Shown here: positions 39,820-50,696 of the stretch, piece after piece
Numbering within the stretch: the stretch's first letter is position 1
Layout: every line of letters begins with the position of its first letter
NCBI GenBank assembly: GCA_900319235.1
Contig: ONNR01000022.1
Location: 19,662-83,661 of the forward strand
Direction: 5' to 3'
Source: an uncultured Prevotellaceae bacterium
Lineage (GTDB): Bacteria; Bacteroidota; Bacteroidia; Bacteroidales; UBA3663
Length of the DNA: 64,000 bases
The notes under the pieces: generated by a model
What the model saw: the letters and a program-made list of their open reading frames with translations, nothing else
What the model was told of the DNA's origin: nothing
Database searches by the model: none
Translations under genes and position numbers: made by a program

Positions 39820-40191
39820 ATGACATCTTACCAACTCGGACAATCCGGCGAAGAACTTGCCATCGAACGTTTGTGCCAGGAAGGCATGCAGATACTCGAG
39901 ACAAGGTGGAAAGACCATGCTTACGAAACAGACATCATCGCCTTCGATCCTGTGAGCGATGAAATGGTTTTCGTGGAAGTCAAGACCCGCTCATCAGGCT
40001 TATGGGGAAGACCTGAGGATGCTATCGACCGACGCAAGATCATGCGTTGTGTACGTGCAGCCGACTATTATATGCGTTCGCGCAACATCGACTATCCCGT
40101 GCGATTTGATGTCTTTGCCATCGTTATTCCCAGTTCAGGCAAAGCGAAGGTTGAGTATTACAAGGATGCGTTTTATGCCCCGTTGGGGTGA
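39820..40191 (+). CDS. yraN: YraN family (UPF0102) predicted endonuclease
   Basis: Cytoplasmic protein of 123 residues with the UPF0102 pattern: GQSGEELAIERLCQEG at the start, then YETDIIAFD and FVEVKTRSS, which form a PD-(D/E)xK nuclease-like core (Asp, Glu-x-Lys). The cellular role is not established. It starts just after the 6S-like RNA terminator with no promoter of its own visible, and is followed 4 nt later by tatC. Confidence 0.9.
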   Translation: MTSYQLGQSGEELAIERLCQEGMQILETRWKDHAYETDIIAFDPVSDEMVFVEVKTRSSGLWGRPEDAIDRRKIMRCVRAADYYMRSRNIDYPVRFDVFAIVIPSSGKAKVEYYKDAFYAPLG

Positions 40192-40195
40192 AGAT

Positions 40196-40996
40196 ATGGC
40201 ACAGAAGGAACAACTTGAGACAATGAGCTTTGGAAGCCATTTGGAAGTACTGCGGCAAATGCTGATACGCATCGTATTGGTTGTCGCAGTTCTTTCGGTC
40301 ATTGTGTTCTGCTTCAAGGAAGAGACTTTCCGCCTGCTGCTGGCTCCCAAGGAGAGCGACTTCATTACCTTCCGTGCCATCGAAAGGCTCAGCGACTGGA
40401 TTGCCTCGCTCACCGGCAGCGGCGAAGGGTTCCGCTTTACGCCCTATTCCATCGACCTCATCAGCACAGAACTCTCGGCACAGTTCATGATGCACCTCAC
40501 CGCTTCGGTAAGCATCGGTGTCCTGTTGGCTTCGCCCTATATCCTTTTCGAACTATTCCGATTCATCACTCCGGCTCTTTATTCCAACGAACGAAAATAT
40601 TCGTTCGCCATTGGCGTGAGTTGCTATGTGCAGTTCGTCATCGGCGTTTTGATTACCTACTTCATCCTCGCTCCCATCTCCTTCCGCTTCCTTGGCACCT
40701 ATCAGGTGGACAAGAACGTCCGCAACTATATTTCTCTCGACAGTTACATCTCCACCTTCACAGGCCTTACATTTACCATGGGTCTCGTGGCACAATTGCC
40801 CGTCGTCTGCTGGCTGTTGGCGAAGATGGGGCTCCTGAAGGCAGCATTTATGCGGAAATACCGTCGTCATGCCCTAGTGCTCATCATGATAGCAGCGGCA
40901 ATCATCACGCCGCCCGATGTGTTCACCCTCGTGCTTGTAACGTTGCCGCTGTATCTGCTCTATGAGCTATGTATCTTTATAGTAAAGAGATACTAA
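40196..40996 (+). CDS. tatC: Twin-arginine translocase subunit TatC
   Basis: Inner-membrane receptor of the Tat export pathway, 266 residues with six predicted helices. The N-terminal MSFGSHLEVLRQMLIRI matches the TatC signature (F..HL.ELR.R), and FELFRFITPALYSNERKY matches the conserved cytoplasmic loop. The ATG at 40196 places this motif correctly; an in-frame ATG at 40176 overlaps yraN and is less likely. No tatA/E gene is nearby in this window, so the partner must lie elsewhere. The 3' end comes within 6 nt of the convergent pectate lyase stop, with no terminator visible. Confidence 0.93.
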   Translation: MAQKEQLETMSFGSHLEVLRQMLIRIVLVVAVLSVIVFCFKEETFRLLLAPKESDFITFRAIERLSDWIASLTGSGEGFRFTPYSIDLISTELSAQFMMHLTASVSIGVLLASPYILFELFRFITPALYSNERKYSFAIGVSCYVQFVIGVLITYFILAPISFRFLGTYQVDKNVRNYISLDSYISTFTGLTFTMGLVAQLPVVCWLLAKMGLLKAAFMRKYRRHALVLIMIAAAIITPPDVFTLVLVTLPLYLLYELCIFIVKRY

Positions 40997-41002
40997 GGGA
41001 GA

Positions 41003-42739
41003 TTAAAGGCTATTGATATACCATTCAATTACCATATATCCATCCTCTCTGATTTGAAGTGCGTCCGTTGCATCATTCGGATTAAGACCATTTGCTGTTT
41101 CCCATTCGTCGGGGATGCCGTCGCCATCGGTGTCCAGACGAGGTTCGCCAGTGTATGCAGGAAGACCTCCCACCTGTTGTGGATTGGTGATAATTCCCAA
41201 CTTATAACTATCGGCAGGCAGACGTCGGCGGCTGTAAGGCGAAGTGTATTCCTCTGCTTCCGGCACGAAAGTCGCCTCTCCTGTACGCACGCTGCGAATG
41301 ATGCGTTCATCGACAGCATCACGACAAGGCTTCGTAGCTCCCACATTATTTAATACATATTCATAGGCTTCCTCCGCGTTCATGATGTTCTGTGGCGCAT
41401 GATATTCGAAAGGAGCATCGGCCTTCAACACCTCACGTATCTTCTGTTCATCGCCGAGGCCTGCAGGTTGTACGCCTCCCGCCCAGTTGTCAGCCGTCAC
41501 AGTCGGGAAACCTTCCACGATATTACCTGCAACGTAAGCCTTGCCCCAGTCGCTTCCGTTCGCCTCGCTCCTACCGTGTTCGGGTTTCAGGATGCGATAG
41601 CAGATTTCAGGGGCCTTCTCAGCAACTTTATCGGCCTTCTTCTTGCCGGACCTATTTGCCGCAGCCTGTTCCGAGTTACCGAAACCGAACTTCTTGACGT
41701 TCTTCCGATAATTTCTCAGATAATTGTCCACCAGTTGGTTGGCATCGAAACCAGTGATAAGTCCGGGCTTGAAATAGTTGTTGATGATGTTGTAGAGCGA
41801 AGTATGGTCGCCACCATCTATCGAACGGTTCCACCAGTTGTAGATCACGTTGTTGACAAAGTTGAAGTCTCCATTCATGGCAATCGATGGATTGCGTGAG
41901 ATGTTGTTGGCAAAAAGATTGCGTGCGAAGAGTGAATTATATCCGCCAATCGAGGCTCCAAAACCGTGGTTGTAGAGGTCGAGGCCTTCGCCGAAGATGC
42001 AGTCCTGGATGGTGATGTTGCAGCATGCCAACTTTTCGCCATAGCCATTGGCCTTGCGGGCATAGACATGACGATACATCGACATCACCTCATCGAGTCC
42101 CCACGAAGCCGAACAATGGTCGTAGATGATGTTGCCGATGCCGTTGCCGCCACAGGCATCATCGCGATGTGCCACATCCATCGCCCCACGGCGGAAGCGC
42201 ATATATCGGATGATGACATCGTGCGTATCGATTTCTAGTGTCTCACCTGTCACGACGATGCCTTGGCCGGGAGCTGTCTGTCCGGCGATGGTCACGTAGG
42301 GAGCCACAACATGTATCGGGCGCTTCAGATGTATTTCGCCTGCCACATTGAACACGATGATGCGGGCTCCTCCCGTCTCGCATGCTTCGCGCAAGGTTCC
42401 CGGTCCATCGTCTTCGAGACTAGTAACTACCAGGATCTTTCCCCCGCGACCACCGAAACTATACATGCCGCCGCCCTCGGCTCCCGGGAATGCCGGAATC
42501 GTGGCTTGTCGCAAATCCGAGGGTCGGTTGGCCCATGGCACAAAGGGCTTGCCATCGAGCATCTGCTCCATCACGACAGGGACGGCTTTTTGCCAGGCGA
42601 CTTGATCGAGTTGATTCCACACCGCCTCTTCGGCTGCTCCACGCGCCTTGACGCTGTCGGGAATAGTAGGATACTGTGCAAAAAGTGCAGTGGCACCCAG
42701 TGCCAGACCTAAGGTTAATGTAAGAATTCGTGTATTCAT
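41003..42739 (-). CDS. Secreted PL1-type pectate lyase with C-terminal calcium motif
   Basis: Enzyme of 578 residues that cleaves polygalacturonan by beta-elimination. A signal peptide (LTLGLALGATALFA) is followed by an N-terminal helical extension (about 25-80) and the parallel beta-helix. The helix runs from FPGAEGGGMYSFGGRGG with VTSLEDDGPGTLREA, through APYVTIAGQTAPGQG and IIRYMRFRRG, to IIYDHCSASWGLDEV and VIYNWWNRSIDGGDH. A calcium-binding DTDGDGIPDEWE motif near residue 545 resembles thrombospondin-3/dockerin-like repeats. The promoter on the minus strand is divergent from GH53. With GH53 it forms a small pectin-degrading pair separate from the RG-I locus. Confidence 0.92.
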   Translation of the reverse strand: MNTRILTLTLGLALGATALFAQYPTIPDSVKARGAAEEAVWNQLDQVAWQKAVPVVMEQMLDGKPFVPWANRPSDLRQATIPAFPGAEGGGMYSFGGRGGKILVVTSLEDDGPGTLREACETGGARIIVFNVAGEIHLKRPIHVVAPYVTIAGQTAPGQGIVVTGETLEIDTHDVIIRYMRFRRGAMDVAHRDDACGGNGIGNIIYDHCSASWGLDEVMSMYRHVYARKANGYGEKLACCNITIQDCIFGEGLDLYNHGFGASIGGYNSLFARNLFANNISRNPSIAMNGDFNFVNNVIYNWWNRSIDGGDHTSLYNIINNYFKPGLITGFDANQLVDNYLRNYRKNVKKFGFGNSEQAAANRSGKKKADKVAEKAPEICYRILKPEHGRSEANGSDWGKAYVAGNIVEGFPTVTADNWAGGVQPAGLGDEQKIREVLKADAPFEYHAPQNIMNAEEAYEYVLNNVGATKPCRDAVDERIIRSVRTGEATFVPEAEEYTSPYSRRRLPADSYKLGIITNPQQVGGLPAYTGEPRLDTDGDGIPDEWETANGLNPNDATDALQIREDGYMVIEWYINSL

Positions 42740-42772
42740 AAACTTACAATACTATGTGTGTTAAACTTGCTG

Positions 42773-42803
42773 CAAATATAACAATTCCCGATGATTTGTC
42801 CAA
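42773..42803 (-). promoter_or_regulatory. Promoter of the pectate lyase gene
   Basis: Minus strand TTG (CAA at 42801), 20 nt, TATATTTG (42780-42773). The predicted leader is about 30 nt. Confidence 0.7.
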
Positions 42804-42863
42804 ATTTTCAGCGGATAATTCTTAAAAATCAACAGTTTTTGTTCGTTGAATCGCGAAAAACAT

Positions 42864-42871
42864 TATCTTTG
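42864..42871 (+). promoter_or_regulatory. Promoter -7 element of the GH53 gene
   Basis: TATCTTTG 29 nt before the start codon, with TTTG at 42838 (22-nt spacing). Confidence 0.65.
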
Positions 42872-42900
42872 CAGACAGAAAACTACATTATATATATTAT

Positions 42901-44187
42901 ATGAAGAAGGCCTTATTACTTTTATTTGCCCTTGGCACAATGACACATATGATTGCCAAGGCCGAAACCACCGAACACTTCGTGGGCGGCGACATCTCTC
43001 TGCTACCAAGTTACGAGCAATACAATACCCCTTATTACGACCGCGATGGCAAGACCATCAGCGATGTAGTGACCTACGTCAAGGAGTCGTGTGGATGGAA
43101 CGCCATTCGTGTGCGCATTTTTGTCGATCCCAAGGAGCGCACTTCGTCAAAGTCGGGCGTTGTTCAGGACCTCACCTACGTGAAGAAACTGGGCAAGCGC
43201 GTCAAGGATGCCGGCATGAAACTGATGGTCGATTTCCATTATTCCGACTGTTGGGCCGACCCCTCCTATCAGGACATCCCTTCACGCTGGAAAGGCAATA
43301 CCAGCAACGAGGCACTTGCCGATTCGGTCTATTCGTTTACGAAGAACTGTCTCACTGAACTCAAGGCTTATGGTGCAGAACCCGACTTTGTGCAGGTGGG
43401 CAACGAGATAAGCTACGGCATGCTGTGGCGCAACAATAGCGACAAGGTCTATCCCTCGCAGGCCAAGAGCAACAACAGTGCAGGCTGGTCACGCCTCAGC
43501 CTCTTGCTCAACAGTGGCTCGAAAGCAGTGCGCGAAGTGTGCCCCGACTGCAAGATCATCATCCACATCGAACGCACCGAAAACAGCAGCCAGACTGTCA
43601 ACTACTACAATTACATCAGCGACGTCGATTACGACATCATCGGCCTCAGCTACTATCCCTTCTGGCACAACAGTCTTGCCAAACTCGGCACTACGCTCAC
43701 CACACTCCAAAATCAGTTCCCCACGAAGCCTGTGCAGATTGTCGAGACGGCCTATTTCTATCAGTACTACCCCGGCGACGCCAAATATGACTTCCAATCC
43801 ACTTGGCCTGCCACCGAAGCCGGTCAACTTGCTTTCACCAAGGACCTAGTCGCCGAGCTCCTCAAGCACGACAATGCGAACGGACTCTATTGGTGGTTCC
43901 CCGAAGAGAACGGCAATGGCGGAGCATCGTGGAACGCCAACACCATCGTCATCGAATCGTGGCTCAATCGAGGCCTTTGGAACGACAACAACCACAAGGC
44001 GCTCAGCGCCCTCTACGAACTCCAGACCTTGCGCGCCAACGATGCAGCCATCAGTGGAATATCTGCCGACGAAACAGGCTCTCCTACCATCTACAATCTT
44101 CTGGGCAAGCCCATCGACAAAGGTCGTGACAACCTCCCCCCGGGCATTTACATCATCAATGGCCGGAAGGTCCTTTTGAGGCAATAA
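42901..44187 (+). CDS. Arabinogalactan endo-beta-1,4-galactanase, GH53
   Basis: Secreted enzyme of 428 residues that hydrolyses beta-1,4-galactan side chains of pectin. A signal peptide (LLLLFALGTMTHMIAKA) is followed by the GH53 TIM barrel: FVGGDISLLPSYE, NAIRVRIFVDP, LMVDFHYSDCWADP, the acid/base Glu in VQVGNEISYGMLW and the nucleophile Glu in VQIVETAYFYQ, with the Trp-rich GLYWWFPEE. The C-terminus (PPGIYIINGRKVLLRQ) matches the Bacteroidetes secretion/sorting-type tail motif (GIYIxxGxK). A terminator follows at 44205. Confidence 0.95.
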   Translation: MKKALLLLFALGTMTHMIAKAETTEHFVGGDISLLPSYEQYNTPYYDRDGKTISDVVTYVKESCGWNAIRVRIFVDPKERTSSKSGVVQDLTYVKKLGKRVKDAGMKLMVDFHYSDCWADPSYQDIPSRWKGNTSNEALADSVYSFTKNCLTELKAYGAEPDFVQVGNEISYGMLWRNNSDKVYPSQAKSNNSAGWSRLSLLLNSGSKAVREVCPDCKIIIHIERTENSSQTVNYYNYISDVDYDIIGLSYYPFWHNSLAKLGTTLTTLQNQFPTKPVQIVETAYFYQYYPGDAKYDFQSTWPATEAGQLAFTKDLVAELLKHDNANGLYWWFPEENGNGGASWNANTIVIESWLNRGLWNDNNHKALSALYELQTLRANDAAISGISADETGSPTIYNLLGKPIDKGRDNLPPGIYIINGRKVLLRQ

Positions 44188-44204
44188 TGTTCCAAATATA
44201 GCAT

Positions 44205-44236
44205 AGCCAGCGGCAAAATGTCGCTGGCTTTTTTTG
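44205..44236 (+). terminator. Terminator of the GH53 gene
   Basis: Stem AGCCAGCG (44205) with CGCTGGCT (44222), then a run of T. Confidence 0.9.
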
Positions 44237-44282
44237 TCGGACAATTTGTCACATTGTCCCAACAATCCCGTTTGGCACGGAG

Positions 44283-44314
44283 TTTGCAAAGGTTGAAGTG
44301 TTGCAATACATTTG
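44283..44314 (+). promoter_or_regulatory. groESL promoter
   Basis: TTTG (44283), 20 nt, TACATTTG (44307-44314): an exact fit to the Bacteroidetes housekeeping consensus. No CIRCE-type inverted repeat is visible in the leader. Confidence 0.75.
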
Positions 44315-44370
44315 CACTGAAATAACCGAAATATTTCAATATCAAAACTAATATAAACATCAAAACAATT

Positions 44371-44643
44371 ATGAAGATTCAACCATTGGCAGACCGCGTG
44401 TTGATCAAACCCGCACCTGCAGAAGAAAAGACCGTCGGTGGCATCATTATTCCTGACACCGCCAAGGAGAAGCCCCTCAAGGGTGAAGTAGTAGCTTGTG
44501 GCAAAGGCACCAAGGACGAAGAGATGGTAGTCAAGGTAGGCGACCAGGTACTCTACGGCAAGTATGCCGGACAGGAACTCGAGTTCGAAGGCGTCAAGTA
44601 TCTTATCATGCGTCAGTCTGACATCGTAGCCATTTTGGCATAA
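44371..44643 (+). CDS. groES: Co-chaperonin GroES
   Basis: Ten-kilodalton lid of the GroEL folding chamber, 90 residues, standard length. It starts [20 protein letters not shown], has the mobile loop with [15 protein letters not shown], and ends with the conserved [12 protein letters not shown] and SDIVAIL. groEL follows 96 nt later. The order groES-groEL behind a strong promoter is the usual heat-shock operon. Confidence 0.98.
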   Translation: MKIQPLADRVLIKPAPAEEKTVGGIIIPDTAKEKPLKGEVVACGKGTKDEEMVVKVGDQVLYGKYAGQELEFEGVKYLIMRQSDIVAILA

Positions 44644-44724
44644 GGAATTAAGGGCATCGAAGGGATATTTTATTACAGTATCGTCCCTTTTACTACTTTT
44701 TTACTACTCTTTTACTCCTTTTAA

Positions 44725-46368
<1,644 letters not shown>

Positions 46369-46451
46369 TCTGCCAATCCCTATAAGTGGCATGATGTAAT
46401 CAGCAGTCTTTCCCACATGCTCCCCGAAAGGGAGTGAAACAATAAACGCGA

Positions 46452-46502
46452 GGGCGTGACAAGATCTTTTTGAAATTCTTGTCACGCCCTTCTTGTTTTT
46501 TT
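46452..46502 (+). terminator. groESL terminator
   Basis: Perfect 13-bp stem GGGCGTGACAAGA (46452) with TCTTGTCACGCCC (46477), then T-rich sequence. Confidence 0.95.
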
Positions 46503-46538
46503 GTTCGCTCAACACTATGAACGTTGAGAAATTGTTCT

Positions 46539-47756
46539 TTATGAGGAATGTGTTCGTGTCAGTTGAACCTCGATGGTCAAACCTCCCTTCGGTGTTTGCA
46601 ATGCAATAGCCGAACCACCATATTGAAGTGCGATGTTCTTGACGATGGCGAGGCCAAGTCCAGTACCTCCAAGACGACGGGAGCGCCCTTTATCGATTCG
46701 GTAAAAACGTTCAAAAAGGTGGGGCAAATGTTCTGAAGGGACACCTGCTCCATTGTCTATAAATGTGAAAGTGTAAAGGTTGCCTGCTCCCTCTGCCTGA
46801 ACACGGAAGTAAGTAGCACTGGTGGCATAAGCGAGAACATTGCTGAAAATGTTGCGGAATAGTGAATAGATGAGCGAAGCATCTCCCGTCATAGGTAATG
46901 AAGTGGGAATTTGCATCTGTAATTGAATGTGTTGCTCATTAAACTTAGTCAAGGTTTCTTCTTGGATTTGTCGAAGGATGGCGGCGGCATCTATTTGCGT
47001 TTGTGGCCGGGTGATGTGAGCTTCGTCCAAACGTGTGAGTGTGCTCATATCAGTCAATAGTTGACTCATACGGCGACTCTGCGCATAACATTTCTCGAGG
47101 AATTCCACACGTTTCCCTTTGTCCATCGAAGGATTGCTGACAAGACTTTCAAGATAACCTTCGATGGTGGTGGCTGGTGTCTTCAGTTCGTGGGCAGCGT
47201 TCTCGGTGAGCTGACGTTTGATGCGTTGCTTCTCGCGCTCGCTGTACTCATATCGATGACGGAAGTACATCGCAGTAGCGATGAGGACTAAAATACTGAG
47301 AGTGTAATACAAGAACGTGTAATCGTGTTCGAGTGAAGATGTGAGTTCGGCGGAATAAGGCACCGAAGAGCGTACTATCTTGTCCCCGAAACGTGTTGCG
47401 GAATAGAAATACTTCTCACCATTAGTCTCGGAGGCTCGCTTGATGGCATAACCACTTCCACATTGCAAAGCCTTTTGAATCTCCTCGCGCTCTTGATGGT
47501 TGCCCATGCGGCTGATATCCTTCTCCTCGGTGTCCGAAAGCACATTGCCAAGAGTATCAATGACGGTTACACGAATGTAGCGTTCTCCTTGGTTCTCAAG
47601 ATAATGATAGTTGTTGAGTTGTAGTTGCGAATGCAGAATGTCCACACGAAAAGCATGTTCACGCCTGTACTCATAAAAGCCGAAGAAGAGTGTAAACAGA
47701 CTCGCAAGGATTGTTGCAACAATGACAATCTTATTGGTGAATCGTGCTTGTTTCAT
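46539..47756 (-). CDS. Sensor histidine kinase, PhoR-like
   Basis: Inner-membrane kinase of 405 residues. Two transmembrane helices (residues about 9-27 and 148-165) bracket a periplasmic sensor domain of about 120 residues. A HisKA domain with ENAAHELKTPATTIEGYLE (phospho-acceptor His) and a HATPase with DNGAGVP, FERFYRIDKGRSR and GGTGLGLAIVK follow. It overlaps the response regulator stop by 4 nt (ATGA), so the two are translated together and form a cognate pair. The neighbouring Na/phosphate transporter suggests phosphate sensing, but the sensor domain itself is not recognised. Confidence 0.93.
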   Translation of the reverse strand: MKQARFTNKIVIVATILASLFTLFFGFYEYRREHAFRVDILHSQLQLNNYHYLENQGERYIRVTVIDTLGNVLSDTEEKDISRMGNHQEREEIQKALQCGSGYAIKRASETNGEKYFYSATRFGDKIVRSSVPYSAELTSSLEHDYTFLYYTLSILVLIATAMYFRHRYEYSEREKQRIKRQLTENAAHELKTPATTIEGYLESLVSNPSMDKGKRVEFLEKCYAQSRRMSQLLTDMSTLTRLDEAHITRPQTQIDAAAILRQIQEETLTKFNEQHIQLQMQIPTSLPMTGDASLIYSLFRNIFSNVLAYATSATYFRVQAEGAGNLYTFTFIDNGAGVPSEHLPHLFERFYRIDKGRSRRLGGTGLGLAIVKNIALQYGGSAIALQTPKGGLTIEVQLTRTHSS

Positions 47757-48478
47757 CTGCCAAACATATATCCGTAACTAAATTTCGCACGCAAATAATC
47801 CCCGTAACGTCCTATCTTCTTGCGAATGCGAGTGATGTGGACATCCACGGTGCGGTCAAGCACTATAGTGTTGCTTGGCCAAGCAACTTGAAGTATCCGT
47901 TCGCGCGAGAATACCTGTCCCGGTTTGGAAAGAAGTAAGGCCAAAACCTCGAACTCCAACCTGGTAAACAACACTTCCTTATTGTCAACATAACATTCCT
48001 TGCGGTCAAGATCAATTACCAGGCCCTCGTATTTAATGATATTTGAGCTTGTTGGGCCTGGCAGAATCGTCTTGGATTCCTCTGATTCAGCGCGTGTCCT
48101 TCTTAATACTGCCTTCACCCTTGCTTTTACTTCGCTGATGCGGAAGGGCTTGAAGATGTAATCGTCACTACCGATTGCAAAACCCTGCAGCAAATCTTCC
48201 TCCAAGGTCTTTGCCGTACAGAATATGATGGGCACACCGACTGTTCGGGCATCAGACTTCAGTTCCTTTGCCCACTCAAAGCCCGACTTGGGCGTCATCA
48301 TCACATCGAGAAGTATCAGATCAATACCGTTACCGGCCGACAAATTATTGTCAACTATTCGCTGTGCTTCTTCTGCACCTTCTGCTGTCAGCACATCATA
48401 GCCCTCCATCTCAAGATTGAAGCGGAGTATCTCACAGATATCGGGTTCGTCATCGACGATGAGAATTCTTTTTGCCAT
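47753..48478 (-). CDS. Response regulator, OmpR/PhoB family
   Basis: Transcription factor of 241 residues. The receiver begins KRILIVDDEPDICEIL, with the phosphorylated Asp in ILLDVMMTPKSG and the conserved Lys in DDYIFKPF. The C-terminal winged helix has LTRLEFEVLALLLSKPGQVFSRE-type features and TVDVHITRIRKKIG. The ATG at 48478 is chosen; the frame extends 11 codons upstream into the promoter. It is the first gene of the pair with the histidine kinase. Confidence 0.95.
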   Translation of the reverse strand: MAKRILIVDDEPDICEILRFNLEMEGYDVLTAEGAEEAQRIVDNNLSAGNGIDLILLDVMMTPKSGFEWAKELKSDARTVGVPIIFCTAKTLEEDLLQGFAIGSDDYIFKPFRISEVKARVKAVLRRTRAESEESKTILPGPTSSNIIKYEGLVIDLDRKECYVDNKEVLFTRLEFEVLALLLSKPGQVFSRERILQVAWPSNTIVLDRTVDVHITRIRKKIGRYGDYLRAKFSYGYMFGR

Positions 48479-48498
48479 ACATTGATTATTTGCAAGTG

Positions 48499-48506
48499 CA
48501 AAGTTA
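48499..48506 (-). promoter_or_regulatory. Promoter -7 element of the response regulator/kinase pair
   Basis: Minus-strand TAACTTTG, 20 nt before the ATG. Confidence 0.6.
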
Positions 48507-48606
48507 CGCATTTCTAACTAAATATAGTTCAAATGTTTGTACGTTAGGCAAAAGTTTAACAAGAATTTAACACCTTCGATATAATTCTCACCAATTTATC
48601 CTCATC

Positions 48607-50304
48607 TTATGCCCTCGTCTGGCGTGCTTTGCTCTGTACTACGTTGAGAACATAGTCACCAAGTTTCTCAAGACCATTCACGTAGTCAATGAAGAAGGCA
48701 CCAAGTTTATAGTCATACTCTCCTGCCGCTATGTTCTGCAGGTTATCGTTGCGCAATTGGGCACGAAGGGCATTAATCTCATCTTCGATAGCATAGCTGC
48801 GAGAGATGTCGTGACCTTCTCCCTCTGGTTGCTGGAGGGTTTCGGTCATCTGGGCAAGGGCATTGGAGACAAGTTGTTCCATGTGGTTGAGCTGCTTGAG
48901 TTGCTCGGAGGTAAAGGGCTCCTGGCAATTCTCATGCTTGCGACTGAGTGTGCGAGCGAGTGAAAAACAGCAGTCTCCTATGCTTTCAAGGTCGTCCACC
49001 TCACGAAGCATACGCGGAATCTGCCGCTTCGCTTCGTCGGAGAGTCGACTCTCTCCTACCTTTTGCAAGTAGTGTGCAATCTCGTACTCCATATTGTCGG
49101 TGATGCCCTCGTATTTCTTCACCTTCGAGAAGAATTGATCAAAACGATCGGGATCATCTTCATCTTCATTTGCACGCATTGACAACACATAGTTGAACGA
49201 CTTCTGACAACGTTCGGCAAAAACCACAATTTCCTTACGAGCTTGAAGGATAGAGAGTTCGGCAGTAGAGAAAAGACCACCAGAGATGTATTTGAGGCCT
49301 TTGTCCTCCTCCTGTTCCTCCTTGAGGGGAAGAACACGACAGACGAAACTTTCTATCTGATGTACAAAGCCTATCAACAACAAGGTATTGAAGATATTGA
49401 ATGCTGAATGGAACATTGAAAGTTTGAACAGGTCATTCGAGCCAGCCTTGAAAACATCTTCCACCAACCAGCTGACAGCGTTACAGAACGGGTAGAAAAT
49501 GATCAAAACAACTACTACACCAAATACATTGAAGAACATGTGGGCGAGGGCTGCACGACGGGCTTGTATTCCTGCTGCCATCGATGCCATAACGGCTGTA
49601 ATCGTTGTACCGATGTTCTGTCCCATGGCAAGTGCAGCAGCCTGTTCAAGACCGAATCCAGGGATATGCATATCGAAGAGCATAAGAGTGATGGCCATGG
49701 CGGAAGACGATGATTGCAAAAGCATGGTGACCAAGGCTCCTACAATGACAAACAGAATGATGGTAAAGAAACCTCCATCTGCCACCTTTGCCAATAATGC
49801 TGCAACCATAGAACCAATATCAAGGTCATTTGCTGCTTGTTGCAGAAAACTCAAACCCATGAAAAGAAATGCGAAACCATAGACAAATTCGCCGATGGAC
49901 TTACGTTTGCTTTCACGACTGAAGATGAGAGGCAAGCTAAAGGCAAGAAGGGGTAGTGTAAATGCTGCAATGTTGACCTTGAAACCGATAGCAGAGATTA
50001 TCCAAGCCGTAACAGTGGTTCCTACGTTTGCACCCATTATGACTCCGATGGCTTGTGCGAGATTCATTAATCCGGCATTGACAAAAGACACAACCATGAC
50101 TGTCGTGGCAGATGAAGACTGGATGAGAGCCGTAACAATGATGCCCGTGAGGACACCCATGAAACGGTTCTTCGTCATGGCTGCCAGAATACTACGCAAG
50201 CGATCGCCCGCAAACTTTTCGAGACCCTCACTCATTGTCTTCATACCAAAGAGGAAGAGGCCAAGAGAACCTAAAAGGGAAAGGAAATTGAGAAAAGTAT
50301 CCAT
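48607..50304 (-). CDS. Na/phosphate cotransporter of the NptA/YjbB family with PhoU-like domain
   Basis: Inner-membrane sodium-coupled phosphate transporter, 565 residues. Two repeated transport units carry the hallmark TALIQSSSATTV (about residues 60-71) and MLLQSSSSAMAI (about 195-206), with GANVGTTVTAW and GQNIGTTITA. The C-terminal 200 residues are helical, with a PhoU-like pattern (ISRSYAIEDEINALRAQ). It lies 128 nt upstream of the PhoB-like regulator on the same strand, with its own promoter, so a link to phosphate control is plausible. Confidence 0.94.
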   Translation of the reverse strand: MDTFLNFLSLLGSLGLFLFGMKTMSEGLEKFAGDRLRSILAAMTKNRFMGVLTGIIVTALIQSSSATTVMVVSFVNAGLMNLAQAIGVIMGANVGTTVTAWIISAIGFKVNIAAFTLPLLAFSLPLIFSRESKRKSIGEFVYGFAFLFMGLSFLQQAANDLDIGSMVAALLAKVADGGFFTIILFVIVGALVTMLLQSSSSAMAITLMLFDMHIPGFGLEQAAALAMGQNIGTTITAVMASMAAGIQARRAALAHMFFNVFGVVVVLIIFYPFCNAVSWLVEDVFKAGSNDLFKLSMFHSAFNIFNTLLLIGFVHQIESFVCRVLPLKEEQEEDKGLKYISGGLFSTAELSILQARKEIVVFAERCQKSFNYVLSMRANEDEDDPDRFDQFFSKVKKYEGITDNMEYEIAHYLQKVGESRLSDEAKRQIPRMLREVDDLESIGDCCFSLARTLSRKHENCQEPFTSEQLKQLNHMEQLVSNALAQMTETLQQPEGEGHDISRSYAIEDEINALRAQLRNDNLQNIAAGEYDYKLGAFFIDYVNGLEKLGDYVLNVVQSKARQTRA

Positions 50305-50324
50305 ATTTGTTTTATATTTTTGTG

Positions 50325-50332
50325 CAAAGGTA
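50325..50332 (-). promoter_or_regulatory. Promoter -7 element of the Na/phosphate cotransporter
   Basis: Minus-strand TACCTTTG, 20 nt before the start codon. Confidence 0.6.
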
Positions 50333-50438
50333 TTGCCAAGTTATTACAAAGTTGTTACAACGATGTGAAGTTGTTGTTACATCTCTTGCTGTAATCAAAA
50401 CTAAACAGGTTTGTAATCAATCTGCAACAGAAAACCAA

Positions 50439-50446
50439 TACCTTTG
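50439..50446 (+). promoter_or_regulatory. Promoter -7 element of the 34-residue gene
   Basis: TACCTTTG followed by CGAAGC, about 30 nt before the small ORF start; divergent from the cotransporter promoter. Confidence 0.6.
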
Positions 50447-50476
50447 CGAAGCAATTCACAAAATTATAACTCAATT

Positions 50477-50581
50477 ATGGACAAAGAAAAAGCAAAGAAG
50501 ATTCAGCGTTTCCTGGATTATTTACGCGCGTTAATCATTATTATATTTATAGGAATAGTGTTCTTCGCGTTATGCAAATGA
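50477..50581 (+). CDS. Small membrane peptide, 34 residues
   Basis: Short ORF with a promoter box upstream and a hairpin downstream, so it looks like a complete gene. The peptide has a basic, amphipathic N-terminus (MDKEKAKKIQRFLDYLRA) followed by one very hydrophobic helix (LIIIIFIGIVFFAL) and ends Cys-Lys, giving a positive-inside single-span topology. It lies opposite the Na/phosphate cotransporter and upstream of the SMR exporter. The function is unknown; a small regulatory or toxin-like membrane peptide are both possible. Confidence 0.6.
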   Translation: MDKEKAKKIQRFLDYLRALIIIIFIGIVFFALCK

Positions 50582-50593
50582 CTTAACGAGCCG

Positions 50594-50645
50594 CTCCAAT
50601 TTTATCATTGGAGTGACTCTTAAAAACAAGTTTTATCTTTTTTTC
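50594..50645 (+). terminator. Hairpin terminator after the small peptide gene
   Basis: Stem CTCCAAT (50594) with ATTGGAG (50607), followed after about 18 nt by T-rich sequence. A moderate-quality terminator. Confidence 0.55.
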
Positions 50646-50677
50646 AAATAGGGATACTATAATTCAAGATAATTACG

Positions 50678-50685
50678 TATCTTTG
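50678..50685 (+). promoter_or_regulatory. Promoter -7 element of the SMR/NimA operon
   Basis: TATCTTTG, predicting a leader of about 65 nt before the SMR start. Confidence 0.7.
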
Positions 50686-50696
50686 CAGCGCACAAA

